A DNA stretch of 64,000 nucleotides from Metamycoplasma phocicerebrale (GTDB lineage Bacteria > Bacillota_I > Bacilli_A > Mycoplasmatales > Metamycoplasmataceae), in contig NZ_CP033058.2 of NCBI RefSeq assembly GCF_003383595.3, positions 434,001 to 498,000 on the forward strand. Direction: 5' to 3'. A program made the position numbers and the translations under genes. How positions within the stretch are numbered: position 1 is the stretch's first letter; each line of letters begins with the position of its first letter. Positions 18,656-31,683 of this stretch are shown in pieces. Below the pieces are notes generated by a model, which had not been told where the DNA came from, did not search any database, and saw nothing but the letters and a program-made list of their open reading frames with translations.

Positions 18656-19618
18656 ATGAAAGATAATAAAGATTTTGTAATATTTGGAATGGATAATTCA
18701 TTAGAGCTAGCAAAGCAAATAGGAAAATTTATAAAACAAGAAATACAACCAGTAGATAAAACTGTTTTTGCCGATGGGGAAAGAATTTTATCAACTAATA
18801 TTACAGTTAGAAATCGTGATGTTTATATTATTTGTAATACTGGTAAACCAGTTAATGATAATTTAATGGATTTAATGATTTTTGTAGATGCCTTAAAAAG
18901 AGCAAATGCAAAAAGCATTGTTTGTGTTTTAACTTATTATGGTTATGCTAGACAAGATCGCAAAGCAAAAGGAAGACAACCTATTACAGCGAAACTAGTA
19001 GCAGATTTATTGGAAACAGCGGGGATAACAAAACTTATTACTATTGATTTGCATAATGCTTCAATTCAAGGTTTTTTCAACATTCCTGTCGATGATTTAA
19101 GAGGACAATTTATTTTTTCGAGTGAGCTTAGAAAAAGAAAAGAAAAATTTGTTATTGTTTCTCCAGACCATGGCGGAGCTGTTCGAGCAAGACAATTATC
19201 TGAGTTGTTAAATGACGATGAACAAATAGCAATTATTGATAAAAGAAGAACGGGACCCAATGTATCTGAAATTATGGGGGTTTTAGGAAATGTAAAAGAT
19301 AAAAATGTCATAATTTATGATGACATTATAGATACTGGTGGAACAATAATACATGCAGCTAAAACTCTAAAAGAACAAGGAGCAAAAAAAATAATTATTG
19401 CTGCTACTCATGGTTTGTTTTCAAGGGGATTCGAAATGTTTGAAAACAACCCAATAATTAACGAAGTTATAATTACAAATTCAATAGATCATTCTCATTT
19501 ATCACATTTTAAAAAATTAAAAGAATTATCAATGGCTGAATTTTTAGGTTTAGTAATTCAAGCTAATATGAATAATAATTCAATTAGTGATATATATGAA
19601 GATTATAGCAAAAGATAA
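18656..19618 (+). CDS. prs: Ribose-phosphate pyrophosphokinase (PRPP synthetase)
   Basis: 320 residues, the usual size. The enzyme makes PRPP from ribose 5-phosphate and ATP for nucleotide salvage, which mycoplasmas depend on. Seen: FADGE near residue 40, YGYARQDRKAKGRQPITAK (ATP-binding flexible loop), ITIDLHNASIQGFF (metal/ATP His), SPDHGGAVRAR, and the PRPP-binding loop VIIYDDIIDTGGTI. The start has an AAGGAG site. rsmG begins inside its last 23 nt, so both are probably co-translated. Confidence 0.97.
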   Translation: MKDNKDFVIFGMDNSLELAKQIGKFIKQEIQPVDKTVFADGERILSTNITVRNRDVYIICNTGKPVNDNLMDLMIFVDALKRANAKSIVCVLTYYGYARQDRKAKGRQPITAKLVADLLETAGITKLITIDLHNASIQGFFNIPVDDLRGQFIFSSELRKRKEKFVIVSPDHGGAVRARQLSELLNDDEQIAIIDKRRTGPNVSEIMGVLGNVKDKNVIIYDDIIDTGGTIIHAAKTLKEQGAKKIIIAATHGLFSRGFEMFENNPIINEVIITNSIDHSHLSHFKKLKELSMAEFLGLVIQANMNNNSISDIYEDYSKR

Positions 19619-20315
19619 TTTTAAGCAAATTACTCAAGAATTTTTGGGCGATTTGACAGAAGAAGTTTTATCTAAATTATGAGATTATTACTGTTTAATA
19701 GAATTAGAAAACCAAAAATATAATTTAACAGGTTTTTATAATGAAACGTTAGTTAAAGAAGGAATTATAGAATCAATATTAATATTTAAAGAGATTAATA
19801 ATAAAATTATTAATCTTCAAAATAAAAAAGTTTTAGATATTGGCTCAGGAGCAGGCTTTCCTATAATACCTTATTTAATATTTAATCCAAACTTTAATTT
19901 AGTTATTTATGAACCAATGGATAAAAGAGTGAATTTCTTAAATTTAGTTATAGAAAAATGCCAATTAAAAAATGTTGTCATAAAAAAACAAAGAGCCGAA
20001 GAATCAAAAGATTATGAAAAATTTGATTTTATTAGTGCTAGGGCTGTTTCAGAATTAAAAAATTTAGTTGAAATTTCTCATAAATTGTCAAAAATAAATG
20101 GAACTTTTTGTTTTTTAAAATCAAACAATTTTGAAAGAGAAATTGAAAATGCTAAATACATTTCAAAATTATTAAAAATTGATTTTAACATAATAGAAAT
20201 TGGTAAGTTTTTTAATATAAATAATGTATTAATATATTACAAAAAAAGCATTCAAACTCCTGATGGTATACCTAGAAAATGATCAACCATTATAAAGAAT
20301 AATTTAAAAAAATAA
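19596..20315 (+). CDS. rsmG: 16S rRNA m7G527 methyltransferase RsmG (GidB)
   Basis: 239 residues. The SAM-binding motif VLDIGSGAGFP is at about residues 77-87, followed by YEPMDKRVNFL (second SAM motif), DFISARAVSELKNL and the C-terminal QTPDGIPRKWSTI where Trp is TGA. These are hallmarks of RsmG, which methylates G527 of 16S rRNA. The start ATG 19596 lies inside prs and gives the expected N-terminus (FLGDLTEEVLSKLWDYYCLI). The gene ends 10 nt before a strong terminator. Confidence 0.93.
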
Positions 20316-20325
20316 TTAATATTTT

Positions 20326-20357
20326 TATCTATTTTCGTAGCCAAATAGATATTTTTT
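20326..20357 (+). terminator. Terminator of prs-rsmG
   Basis: TATCTATTT and AAATAGATA form a 9-bp stem with an 8-nt loop, followed by six T. Confidence 0.85.
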
Positions 20358-20479
20358 ATACTTTTTTTGGCTTTTATAGTTATATTTTCTATAAAAACAC
20401 TTATTAAATAAAAATATTTATTAGAATATATAATTATTCTTATTACTATAGTAATACCTATTTGAAAGGAAATACAAAT

Positions 20480-23400
20480 ATGAGAAGATTATTTAAAGAG
20501 GTTTTTAAATCTCTAGCAAAAAACAAAGTCACTTTAATATGTTTAACCATATTAATATTTTTAACTACTTTTTTATTTACTTTATTAAATGATGTCAAAA
20601 CATCTTATTCTAGAACTATAAATTCTTACGATAAGGTTTCTAGACTACACGATTTAACGGTTGACTTAGATATTAATCCTTCCGGTATTATTCCAAGACA
20701 TGGGTACAATCAAATAGATAAAGATAACTTAACTATTACAAATAAACCAATTAAATTTGAATCATCAAAAAATGGTTCTATGATTTCATATACTATTAAC
20801 TTATCAAAAGACAATCAACAATATGTAAATATTGTAGATAATATAGAAAATTGAAATGCCGATTCTTCTTATTATATTTCAACAGTAGATTTAATGAGTT
20901 TATATTATGAAGAATTAAAATCAGAAATAACAAGTGTACAATTTGAAATAAACAAAAAAAATCCTGACCCTTCTAAAATTCGTGAATTTAGTTTTGCAGG
21001 TGCAAATAGAAAATTTCAAGTTTATAAAAAACTAAATGGCAAAATAGTGCCTATAACTCAAAATTATAAAATTTTATCAACTAATAACATTAAATTTAAA
21101 TCAACATTTAAATTAGGAGATATTTTTTCAATATCTTATGGGCCAAAAGGGCCTTTTGGACAACAAGTAATAAAAGATTCAATCATTGAATCTTCCCCTT
21201 TATTTATAAATACTTTAACAAAAGAAGCATCTTTTTTAACCTCAGATTATGATGAATGAAAAGCTCAAAATGTATTAGCTATAATAAAATCTGAAGACGT
21301 TTTAGACCTTTTAGGTTTTGAAAAAGAAACTAAATCAAATAAGTGACACTTTAATGAAACAAAATATGCTACTAGTCCCTTAAAAATAGCCGGAGATAAA
21401 AAAACAACAGATTTTAATATTAATAATAATGACATTTTAAAATCTGAATTTCAGTTGGGTACTTTTGCTAATAAATTTAATCTTGAAACAAATTCACCTT
21501 TATATATAGATTTAGAATCTAATAAAACTTATAAACTACATAAAGATTGAATTAGAAAAACGGAACAAAATATTACATACAATTGATATCGTTTTGTTTT
21601 AAATTGAAATGAAGATTTGAATGAAGATAAATCAAATTGAAAAGGTTCTTATTTTAAATATATAAATGATTTTTTTAAAAACAAACCAGATGAATATAAA
21701 AAGAATTTATATTTTTCATATTGAGATAAAACTATAACTACAAAATATTCAATTGGAGATAAATACACTCAAACTATTGTTCAAACAAAACCATTAGAAA
21801 AGAATGATGTTATTGGAGACAATGGAAATTTTAAAACCTATTGAATGGGTGGTAATAAAAATAACAATCATATTCCCCCCAACAAAATTGGAGAGCCAAG
21901 AAAATTGTGAAACATTAAGCAAATTGAATTTAATAAAAATTCAACCGAAGAATTAACAGATGAAGAATTTCTTGATATTTCTAATGTTGAAAAATTAAAT
22001 CAATATCAAGCAATTATTAGAAATGGTGCAATTAACTTTGCTAGAACATCTATTTTAAAAGATATTGAAAATAGTGTTGGAAAAGAAAATATTGGAATTA
22101 GAAAAACAGTAACTGTCGAAACTGTAAATGAAGATAACGGCAAGAAAAATGTTTTTCATTTTGTTGATATGGGAGATAGACAACGTAAGATTCTAGGAAT
22201 AGAAAATAACGTTGGAAAACTATATAATGAAACATTAAATCCTGGTCTGTTGCATAAAAGTATTTCTGATGATAATGTTAATAAATTTATATTGAAACCA
22301 AAACCAAATTCAACTGATATTGAAAAAATTCCATCAGTATATACTCACGAGATAATAGATTTAATTTTTCATAACTTTACCCCTAATATAAATTATTTTA
22401 ATGCTGACATTAGATTTGAAAATTATTATGATTTTCTTTCGAACACAAGAATTCCTTATTTGACCAATGGTAAGATTTTATTATTAACTATAGCAAGTAC
22501 CGAGAAGAAAACATCATCTGGAAGTACTATAGTTGGTGCCATTGCTATGCCAAAACCAGGAAAATATATTTTTCTAAAAAGAAGCAGTATAGAAGGGTTT
22601 TCTTCTGAAATTGTTTGAAACAAAGTTTTAATTAATGACAAAGAATACTTATCTTTAGATGAAGTATATAACTATTGCGTTTCGCAAGATTATACAATTA
22701 GAGGAGATATAGGACCAAATGGATGAGCTATGGTTAATCCGCAATTTAAAAATTCAATTAGTTTACCAGTAAGTTTTGGTTCTATTTCAAATGATTTAAC
22801 TCAAGAAATTATTCAAAAAAATACTATTAAAAAATTAGCCGAAAGAGCTAGATCGGTTTTTATAGATACAGATTTTGCTAAATTATTTGATAAAAATGAT
22901 ATTTATAGATTATTTAAAGCTATTAGTGATTCTATTGAAGCAAATAACTTGCACTCATTATTAGCAATTGGTAAAACAAATCAATTTATTTTAGAAAAAA
23001 CCATTTTAGATGTTATTAAATATTTAGTTAAACCGATTGACCAAGGAAATAACAAGAATTTAGAGTTTACAAATGTTAATGCTAATTCATTTTTCCATAA
23101 TTTCTTTAATAACATTTTAGGTTACTTTAAAAAACAATATTTAAATTCAGGTACAACTGAAGAAGAAAGAGATGCTTATTTAATTAAAGAAATTAATAAA
23201 TTAAGTGGATTATTAGGATTTTCGAAAATATATATTATTCCGCAATTGAATTTAAGTTTAAGCGATTTATTATCTCTTATTAAAAACAAAGCTAAAATAT
23301 TTGATATTTTATCAGAAATTATTAGTTCAATAGATTTCATTAAATTTTCTTCAACCATTGATAGTTGATATGCAAAACACCCCTACAAACCTTTTACTTC

Positions 23401-26400
23401 AATTAATGATACATATTGAAGCATGGCACACGAAAGAATGTTTATATCTTTATTAAGTTCTGTTAATGAAAATAAATTTAAAAATGGAATTAAAACCTTA
23501 ATTAATCAAGTAGATTTTTCTAAAATATTAAATCCGGATTATACTAATAGTTATTATGCAAAATGAATTAGTGCATATCAATTTTCAGAAGAAAATTTAT
23601 CAGACGAAACAAAAGTTCACGCTAAAAAATTCTTTAAAGCTTTAGATGCTAAAAAAGATGGTAGTTATTCTAATATAAATGAAGGTCTATTTAAAATAAT
23701 TTCAAATATAAATATAGAAAAATTTACTGAATCACTATCAAGTTTAATTAAAGAAGTGAAATATTCTATTACTGCAAACAACAAAATATATAATGATTAC
23801 AATACAGAGTATTTATCTCAAACTGATATACTTGCAGCATTTATGTCTTCGTTAAATTCTTCTTCTAAAGGAGAAATTTCTTCAGGAAAAGTTAATCAAA
23901 TTCAAAATGCATTAATTTTAATGTTAAATCTATCAAACAAAACTTCAAATATTATTCAAGACTTGAATATAACTTTTCCGACCCCTGAAGAGGGTAAAAT
24001 AAGTTTATTGGATTTGGCTATAATTCCTAAATTAGCATTTCCAAAAACTTTAAAAAATTCTGCTTCTAATAGTTCTATTAACTTACCTATTAATAGATAT
24101 GATTTGTCTGATATTCAAAAAATTATTTTAAAAATTGAAACTTCTATTAATCAAAAAACTACAATAAAACTTACAGCTAATGAATATAAGTTTATAACTG
24201 AACAAGCTTTAATTAATGAAGTCGAACTTAATAATTTAGAAGAATTAAAATCAAAATTAATAAAATACTACAATTTCGTTCAAAAACTTCAACTTAAGAG
24301 TTTTAAAAAAGAAAATGGAATATATGATTTTAAGGTTTCAAATTTAAATAACATTAATCCCGAAACGTACGGTGATTTAGCTTATTATTCAGCTTTATTA
24401 AATGAAAATGATCCAAGCAATCAAGACAAAATTAAAGTGTTAAAAACAATTTATACATTATTAGCTGAAAATTTTGCCACTTTATTTATGAATAAGGGTC
24501 AAGATGACATAATTAATAACCATTTTATCTTGTATAGCCTTTGAATAAAATTTGCTTATTTTTTAAATAGATTAGGCGATGTCAAAGAAAAAATTATAAT
24601 AGATAAATCTACAGGCAATAAAATTCTTCAAAAAGAGTACGAAAAAATACTTACCTATAGTCAAATTAAATTTGTACTTAAAGAAATATATAAATTATCT
24701 CAAGAACCAGAATTTATTAAAATTTTACAAAACTATAATAATGTAGTTAATCCAATTCCAAGTATGGGAGTATTAGGAAGTGATAGTGAATATAGAGCAA
24801 CACTATTGAAAATATCTTATGCACATGCTCACACTAATTTAGCCAATCGAGAAGTTATTAAATTATTAGAAAATTCTAATGCCTTTAATACATTTTCAAA
24901 TAATTTAGAATCTTCAGGAATTTCTAATTCTATTGTTAAAAAGATTCAAAAATTATTAATTAAAAACTCAAATGAAATAACATATAACTTTGGTTATATA
25001 GCATCTGCATCCCAAATGTCAACGTTTTATAATAAGTCTTTAAAAATGTTTTTAAATTCATTTATAAAATCTGAAGGAGACGGAGATATCAAAGCTCTTA
25101 TTAATGATGATTACGATTTAGATGTAGCATATAAAATGGCAATTGAAAATTCGGCTTTAATTAATAAGCTTTCATTAATAAATATACCTAAAAATTTATT
25201 AAATCCTTTGACTATAATGAGTTTTCCACAAATTCTTTTATACTATACATTAAGCCCAGATCCTAATCAAGGAAACCTTGCTTACATAGTTAAAAAAATG
25301 CTAAATAATTTAAAATTATCAAATGTTAAGGATATTACATATCAAATTGAAGCATTAACTCAAGTGTTCGAAAGTTCAACTAAATTTATAGAATCTAAAA
25401 ATGATAGTTCAGTTGATTTAGATATTTCAAAATTTAATCATATTTTTAATAAACTATTAAGAGATACAAATGGTAATGAATTAGAAATATTCGGTATTAA
25501 TATAACTAAATCAATGAAAAAAGCTTTATTTAAGGTTATTGAACCAATACAAATTGCAAATCTAATTTCATATTCTGATACCGGTTCTTATTTAGCTAAA
25601 GTTAATTATGGATATGCTTCAAAAAATAATAAGGAAGCTTATACTGGAGATATTTCAAAATATTTATCTAACCCTTATGCAATGAAATTATTTATTTCTT
25701 CTTTAGATGATAAATATAAAATTAAAATTAATACTCAAGAATATTTAATTATTGGAATAGATTCAACTGCTGATTATTTATATCCAGTTGTTAATGAAGA
25801 AAACATTCAAGTTGATACTACCACTCAAGCCATAGTATATGTTAATTCAAAAGGTTTTGATCGTATTTATTCGGCTTATCCAACTTTTGCCTTAAAAACT
25901 TATGCTTTAGTTCAAGCTCCTAGAGATGCTAAAAACAGATTTTTACCAGGCAAATCACCACTAGAATTGCAATCTAAATTTATTAAAGAAATTGAAAAAA
26001 TTAATCCAAATTCATTTAAAAAAGTTTATTTACAAGATGAATTAGATAACATTAACCCTGAAAGAAAAATTAGAATTACAACTATTAGATCGATTGTTAA
26101 TTCGATTAAAAATGCAACCGTCTACTTAATTTCAGTTTTAACCGTTTTAGTTGCATTTATAGTTTACTTTATTATTAAAAGATACATTGAGGCCAGAAAT
26201 AAAGTAGTAGGTATTTTAAGGGCTCAAGGTTATACAACACCAAAAATTGCTTTTGCATTTTGTGCCTTTGGTTGAATACCTGCTGCTGTAGGCGGCATTC
26301 TTGGATATATTTTAGGTTTTGCTTTGCAAAAACCGGCGATGGGAGTTCTTTCTTCTTATTGAACTCTAGAAAATAATATTATTCCATTGCATGCATTTTC

Positions 26401-28849
26401 TATGCTTTCTACAATTCTTGTTCCTTTATTATTTGTAAGTTTATTAATATTTATAATAACTTCTTTATTAGTTAGAAAAAAACCTATTGAATTAATGAGT
26501 GGTTTGACAGAATTAAATGTTGGAAACTTTGCTCAACGTGTTTCATCCATGTTTAGAAAATTACCAATTAAAACAAGGTTTATCGCTTCTATGGCTTTAA
26601 ATAATTTTTGAAAAATGTTTTCATTATTTTTGGCTTTTTCAACAACATCGCTTATTTCAATGTTTTTCTTATCATCAAACAATATTTTTAATAAGGCTAT
26701 AACAAAAACATATAAGGATAGGTTATATAGATATAAATTGGATTTAGAAAGCCCTACTACTGAAGGCGGGCCATATGTAACATATAATAAAAATGATATA
26801 AATTCGTTGTTGTATGTACCTAATGACTTAGCAGGTTCATCATCTAATGGCAGCCAATTAGATTATAATAATCCTAATTTCTTAAGACCTGGAGGCTCAT
26901 TTAATACCGATATTGTTCATAGACCCTACAATCCTGTAGTGTTAACAAAATCTTCATTAGATTTATTATTAGATTTATCAGTTGAAATAAGTCCTTGGGA
27001 TATAACATATGCAAATATGCCAGAAACCCAAAGAGCAAGAGTTTCTCAAATATTTAAACGTGTTTCGTTAGAAATGCAAAACACTCAATATTTAATTGAT
27101 ATCGCCAAAGTTAGAGCAGGCCAAAAAGATTATATGGATACTAGATATTCATCAGTTGACAATATTATTGCTGTAAGAGATCTTAAAAAATTTCAAAAAG
27201 ATTTGGCTGACAAAAAACCAGAAGACATATCCAATAGAATTAGTTTCTTCTATTTTACTCACTCATCAACTTATAATATGTATGAAGAGCAACGTATTGC
27301 CGAACAATTTAAATTTGTTGAATGAGATCCTAACAATGAAGTTTACTATAAACCAAAAATAGTTTCAACTTCACGCTTTAGACAAGAGTATAGAAACTTT
27401 TTAGTAAATGCTTATAAGAATGTTCAATCATTAGATTTCTTTGTTTCATTTGGTGGAGTGTATTGAAATGACACTACAAATGAAAAATATACTTATGCTA
27501 AGGCATTACTAGATGGCAAAGAAACAAGAATATATGGTTATTACAATGATAGTAAATTTATTTCTATGCATGATGATAAAGGAAATGATTTGCAAAAAAG
27601 ACTAAATAATTATGAATATAATGAAACAACAAATATTCCTTTAATTATTAATACAGTTACACAGAAAAAATATAATTTAAAAATAGGTTCAGTAATTGAA
27701 GTTGATTTATTAAATCACGTTGATAGATTTAGTTATCGAGCTCTTAATCAAAAAGCTCCAAAAACAAAATATAATTTTGAGGTTATCGGAATTTCTGAAA
27801 CCTATATTAATAGTGAACTAACTACTAGAAAAGATATTTTGGATAAAATTCTTGGATATGACACCTTATCAAAAAGATTAAAAGATTCTAGAATAAAAGA
27901 ATTGCAAAATGTTCTTCTTTTATACCCTGATAAAAAAGAAGAAATTCAAAAAGCTTTTGATAGAAAATATGATGCCTTTAACGGAGTTCTTTCAAATGAT
28001 AAAACACCAGTTCAAACTATTGACACTTTAACAACTTATTCCTCAACAGGTTTTTGGGGAGCGGCTTCTTCATTTGAAGTTGATGGAGCGAGTGATCAAG
28101 CGGTTTGAGAATTCTTTAAGAGAATATTTATATCTAATAAGGATTTAAAATATAAATCGGTTTATGAAAATAATATTGATGCCTATAATGAAGCACATCC
28201 TGGAACTAATTTGAAATATAAAGAAGTTTTATTTAAATTATTAAATATTAATGAAATTCAATTTCAAAAGATTGTAAAAGAACCTAATGCTAATGAAGAA
28301 TTTAAACAAATTGCTAGAAAAACTGTTACTGATTTTTATGGAGTTCAGTCAAATACTATATATGGTAAAAATATAATGTATGGAGCTTCATTCGATGTTA
28401 ATAGTAAGGATATAGAAGCAGGATTCATTAGTGGTATTTCTAACACAGTTAATACTATTTTAGTTACTTTTATAATCATGTCATTAACAATTTCTATTAT
28501 TATCTTAATTGTTATTACTAACATTATGATAGCCTCAAATAAAAGAGCAATAGCAATATTCTCTGTGCTAGGTTATACAAATAGAGAAAAAACAATTTTA
28601 TTCTTTGCTAACTTTGTTCCTGCAATTATATTAGCTTGCCTATTTATGATTCCAGCAACACTTCTACTAATTTCTATATTTAATGCATTTATGATGGCAA
28701 CATCACAAATAGTATTACCTTTAGTTTTAAATTATTCAACTATAATAATCTCTGCAACAATTTGTTTAGCTGTGTTTATATTAACATCTATGGCTACATG
28801 AAAGAGTTTAAATAAAGTAAAAGCAGTCGATGCCTTGAAAGGAAAATAA
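20480..28849 (+). CDS. Giant FtsX/MacB-type ABC transporter permease (2,789 residues)
   Basis: A single frame of 2,790 codons, read with many TGA-encoded Trp. One membrane segment near the N-terminus (LICLTILIFLTTFLFTLL) is followed by about 1,840 residues of Asn/Lys/Ile-rich extracellular domain. Then comes a FtsX-like block (LISVLTVLVAFIVYFIIKRYIEARNKVVGILRAQG near residues 1880-1915, and LVPLLFVSLLIFIITSLLV). A second extracellular domain of about 600 residues follows. The C-terminal block has three spans (LVTFIIMSLTISIIILIVI..., NKRAIAIFSVLGYTNREK). The phrases GILRAQGYT and IFSVLGYTNRE are the typical FtsX/MacB coupling helices. The start ATG 20480 follows GAAAGGA. The ATPase gene overlaps its stop by one base, so they form one transporter. 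Substrate unknown; in mycoplasmas such giant permeases are thought to act on surface proteins. Confidence 0.88.
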
Positions 28850-29823
28850 TGTCTCAAGAAGAAATAAAAAAATCTACTAAAAAAACTAAAAAAACATCAA
28901 AATCTAAAAAAATATCTACTACAAAAGATATTAATGTTTTAAATCCAATTGAATTACAAAAACATGATAAACCTTTTGAAATAGAAGATGATGGTTTGAC
29001 TGTAAAGGTATTAGATCCTAATACATTAAAAAAATATAAATTAGCTAATAATAAACCACGTAAAAAAGATGGTTTAGAAAAGGAAGTTAATACTGAAGAT
29101 TATATAGTGGAAGTAGAAGATGTTAAAAAAACCTATTTATCAGGTAATGTAGCAACAGAAGTTTTAAAAGGAGTATCTTTTAAAATTAGAAGAGGAGAAA
29201 TTGCTATTCTTTATGGAAAATCTGGTTCTGGTAAATCCACACTTTTAAATATAATTAGTGCTTTAGATAGACCTACCAGTGGTAAAGTTATAGTTAATAA
29301 TGTAAATTTACCTTATTTAAGTGATTCAAAGCAAACATATTTTCGAAGAGATAATATATCATTTATTTTTCAAGACTATAATTTATTACAAAATTTAAAT
29401 AGTTATGATAATGTGGAAACTGGTTCTTATCTACAAAAAGATAAATCTAAACATTTAAATATTAAAAAATTGTTTAAAGATTTCGATCTTGAAGAATGTA
29501 TGTACAAATATGCTTCACAAATGTCTGGCGGTCAACAACAACGTGTTTCAATATTGCGGGCAATAGCTAAAAACTCTGATATTTTAGTAGCCGATGAGCC
29601 AACTGGAGCTTTAGATGAAAAAACTGGTCAAATTGTTTTAAAAATACTTCAAGAAATAAATCAAAAATATGGCACAACAATTATTATTGTTTCCCACGAT
29701 CCTGATGTTGCTCTTATGGCAGATAAGGTTATTTATCTTGAATTAGGTCAAATAAAAGATATAATTTTACAAGATAGAAAATGACTAATTGAAAAAGAAT
29801 CAAATAGTGCAAGGAAGGAATAA
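28849..29823 (+). CDS. ABC transporter ATPase (LolD/MacB type)
   Basis: 324 residues. A Lys-rich, probably disordered extension of about 85 residues precedes the nucleotide-binding domain. Walker A is GKSGSGKST (about 123-131), Q-loop FIFQDYNLL, signature MSGGQQQRVS (about 225-234), Walker B ILVADEPTGALD (about 244-255), and His switch IVSHDPDVA. The DEPTGALD form is typical of the LolD/MacB subfamily that pairs with FtsX-like permeases. It is coupled to the giant permease (TAATG overlap) and drives it by ATP hydrolysis. Confidence 0.95.
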
Positions 29824-29826
29824 TAT

Positions 29827-30144
29827 ATGGAAAATTTTGTTAGAATATTTTTTGTAGTAATAGGTTTCATGGCTTCTATTTATATATTTACAATAGGAAT
29901 AATCTTATTTACAAAAAATTTAAAAAGAGTATTTCATAGAGTAGCATATTGTGCTTTATCAGGTCTATTACCTATTTCTGTTTATGAATTATCATTACTT
30001 GTTAATTCGGCTAGGGTAGGTGATTATACTTGATTATCTATATCAATAATATTATTAATATTTATTATTGCTTCAAGTGTAATTTTTATGATTGCCGGCA
30101 TAATGAATGTTCAAAGAAGTAAAACAAATAAAAATAATAAATAA
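29827..30144 (+). CDS. Small membrane protein of the ABC operon
   Basis: 105 residues with an AAGGAA site. Three to four hydrophobic segments (IFFVVIGFMASIYIFTIGIILF; CALSGLLPISVYELSLLV; ISIILLIFIIASSVIFMIAG) and a short basic tail. It begins 3 nt after the ATPase gene and is the last gene of this operon. Not recognised; an accessory subunit of the transporter is plausible from position. Confidence 0.6.
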
Positions 30145-30223
30145 TTTAAAAAAATATCGAGTTACGATATAGTGAACCCCTAAAGTTGGACCAAACAACG
30201 GAATAACTTTAGGGGTTTTTATT

Positions 30224-30734
30224 ATGAAATTAAAAAATGAAGAAAAAATAAAAATAATCAAACTTTCAAATGAAGGTTATAGCATTAAAGATTTATGTGA
30301 AATGTATAATGTAAGCAAAACTACAATAGCGACTATTAGATCTCTATATAAAATACATAAATATGATTTCTTAAGCAAAAACAAAAAAAAATAACTATTC
30401 TTTTAATTTTAAAATTTGAATTATTAAATTAGTTAAAACTGGTCGCTCTATTCACGATATTGCTGTGAAATTTAACATAAATTCTGGTGTTATTTATAGT
30501 TGAATAAAAAAATATTTAAATTTAGATTATAATGGTCTTAAAAGAAAAATAGGAAGGCCATGTAAAATGAATTTAAATAAAAAACTTAAAGAAAAAGAAA
30601 CAACAACAGATAAAGATAAAAAAATAAAAGAACTAGAAGAACGTAATGCTCAGCTTGAAATGGAAAATGATTTGCTAAAAAAATTGAGAGCCTTGGTTCA
30701 ACAAAGGAAAGAGCAACAAAAAAAGAAAAAGTAA
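30224..30734 (+). CDS. IS3-family OrfA, copy 3
   Basis: Same as the copies at 11313 and 16529: helix-turn-helix in frame one, A9 run (30383-30391) with frame change, second helix-turn-helix and leucine-zipper-like tail. The three copies do not differ at the run, which argues that the frame change is part of the working element or that they copied very recently. Confidence 0.8.
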
Positions 30735-30775
30735 TTGTTGTATATGAATCAAGGCTAAAATATCCTTTAAATAAA

Positions 30776-31630
30776 ATGCTATTATTTTTTCAAATTGCTA
30801 AATCTACATATTTTTATATTTTAAAAAATATAAATGAAGAGGATTCTAACAAGAAAGAAAAAAAATTAATTCTTGACATTTTTAATAAAAATAAAGCAAG
30901 GTATGGATATAGAAGAATAACTTTAGAACTAAAAAATAGAGGCTTTATTATCAATCATAAAAAAGTAAAACGATTAATGAGTGAGCTAAATATATACGGT
31001 AAGCAACCTAAAGCTAAATATAAATCATATAAAGGCGAAATTGGCAAAATATGCAAAAATCTTTTATTAAAAAAAGTTGTTGACAAGAATAAAAATATTA
31101 CTTATTTTAATAGAGATTTTCAAACTAGCAACATAAACCAAATTTGGAGTACAGATGTTTCAGAATTTCATATTGCTTCTGGAAAAGTATATTTATCACC
31201 AATTATAGATGCAAATAGTCGCGAAATTATATCTTACACAATATCAAGAAGTCCAAATTTTAAACAAACTATTGATATGTTAAAAATTGCCTTTAAAAAA
31301 CACAAAAATTTAAATGGTTTAATTTTGCACTCTGATCAGGGTTGACAATATCAAATGAAAGAATATAGAGATATTCTAAAAGAAAAAAACATTCTGCAAA
31401 GCATGTCTCGAAAAGGAAATTGTTATGACAATTGTATAATTGAAATTTTTTTCGGAACAATGAAGAATGAAATGTTTTACGGTCATGAATATGAATTTAA
31501 GTCATTAGATGAATTAGAAAACGCAATGCACAAATATATAAAGTATTATAATGAAAATAGAATAATAACAAAATTAAGAGGAATGACACCTAAACAATAT
31601 AGATGCCATTCGCTTAATAATTTAAAATAA
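30776..31630 (+). CDS. IS3-family OrfB transposase, copy 3
   Basis: 284 residues, translation identical to the other copies, with complete DDE motifs. It reads away from the ABC operon and towards the 3' end of the LicD-like gene on the opposite strand. Confidence 0.92.
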
Positions 31631-31683
31631 TTTTTTTAGTCCAACTTTTGGGGTTCACCCTACGATGCTCGATGTTTTTTATT

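Larger units (their letters stand above)
30169..31662 (+). mobile_element. IS3-family insertion sequence, copy 3
   Basis: Same 1,494-bp element, flanked by CGAT on both sides (30165-30168 and 31663-31666), a clean 4-bp target duplication. It lies between the ABC operon and the LicD-like gene, inside the loop of a terminator. Confidence 0.95.
30152..31680 (+). terminator. Terminator of the ABC operon, split by IS copy 3
   Basis: Removing the IS and one CGAT copy leaves ATCGAG-TTACGATG-CTCGAT-GTTTTTT, a hairpin with a T run. The left arm is at about 30156-30161, the right arm at about 31668-31673. The IS sits in the loop. Confidence 0.7.
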
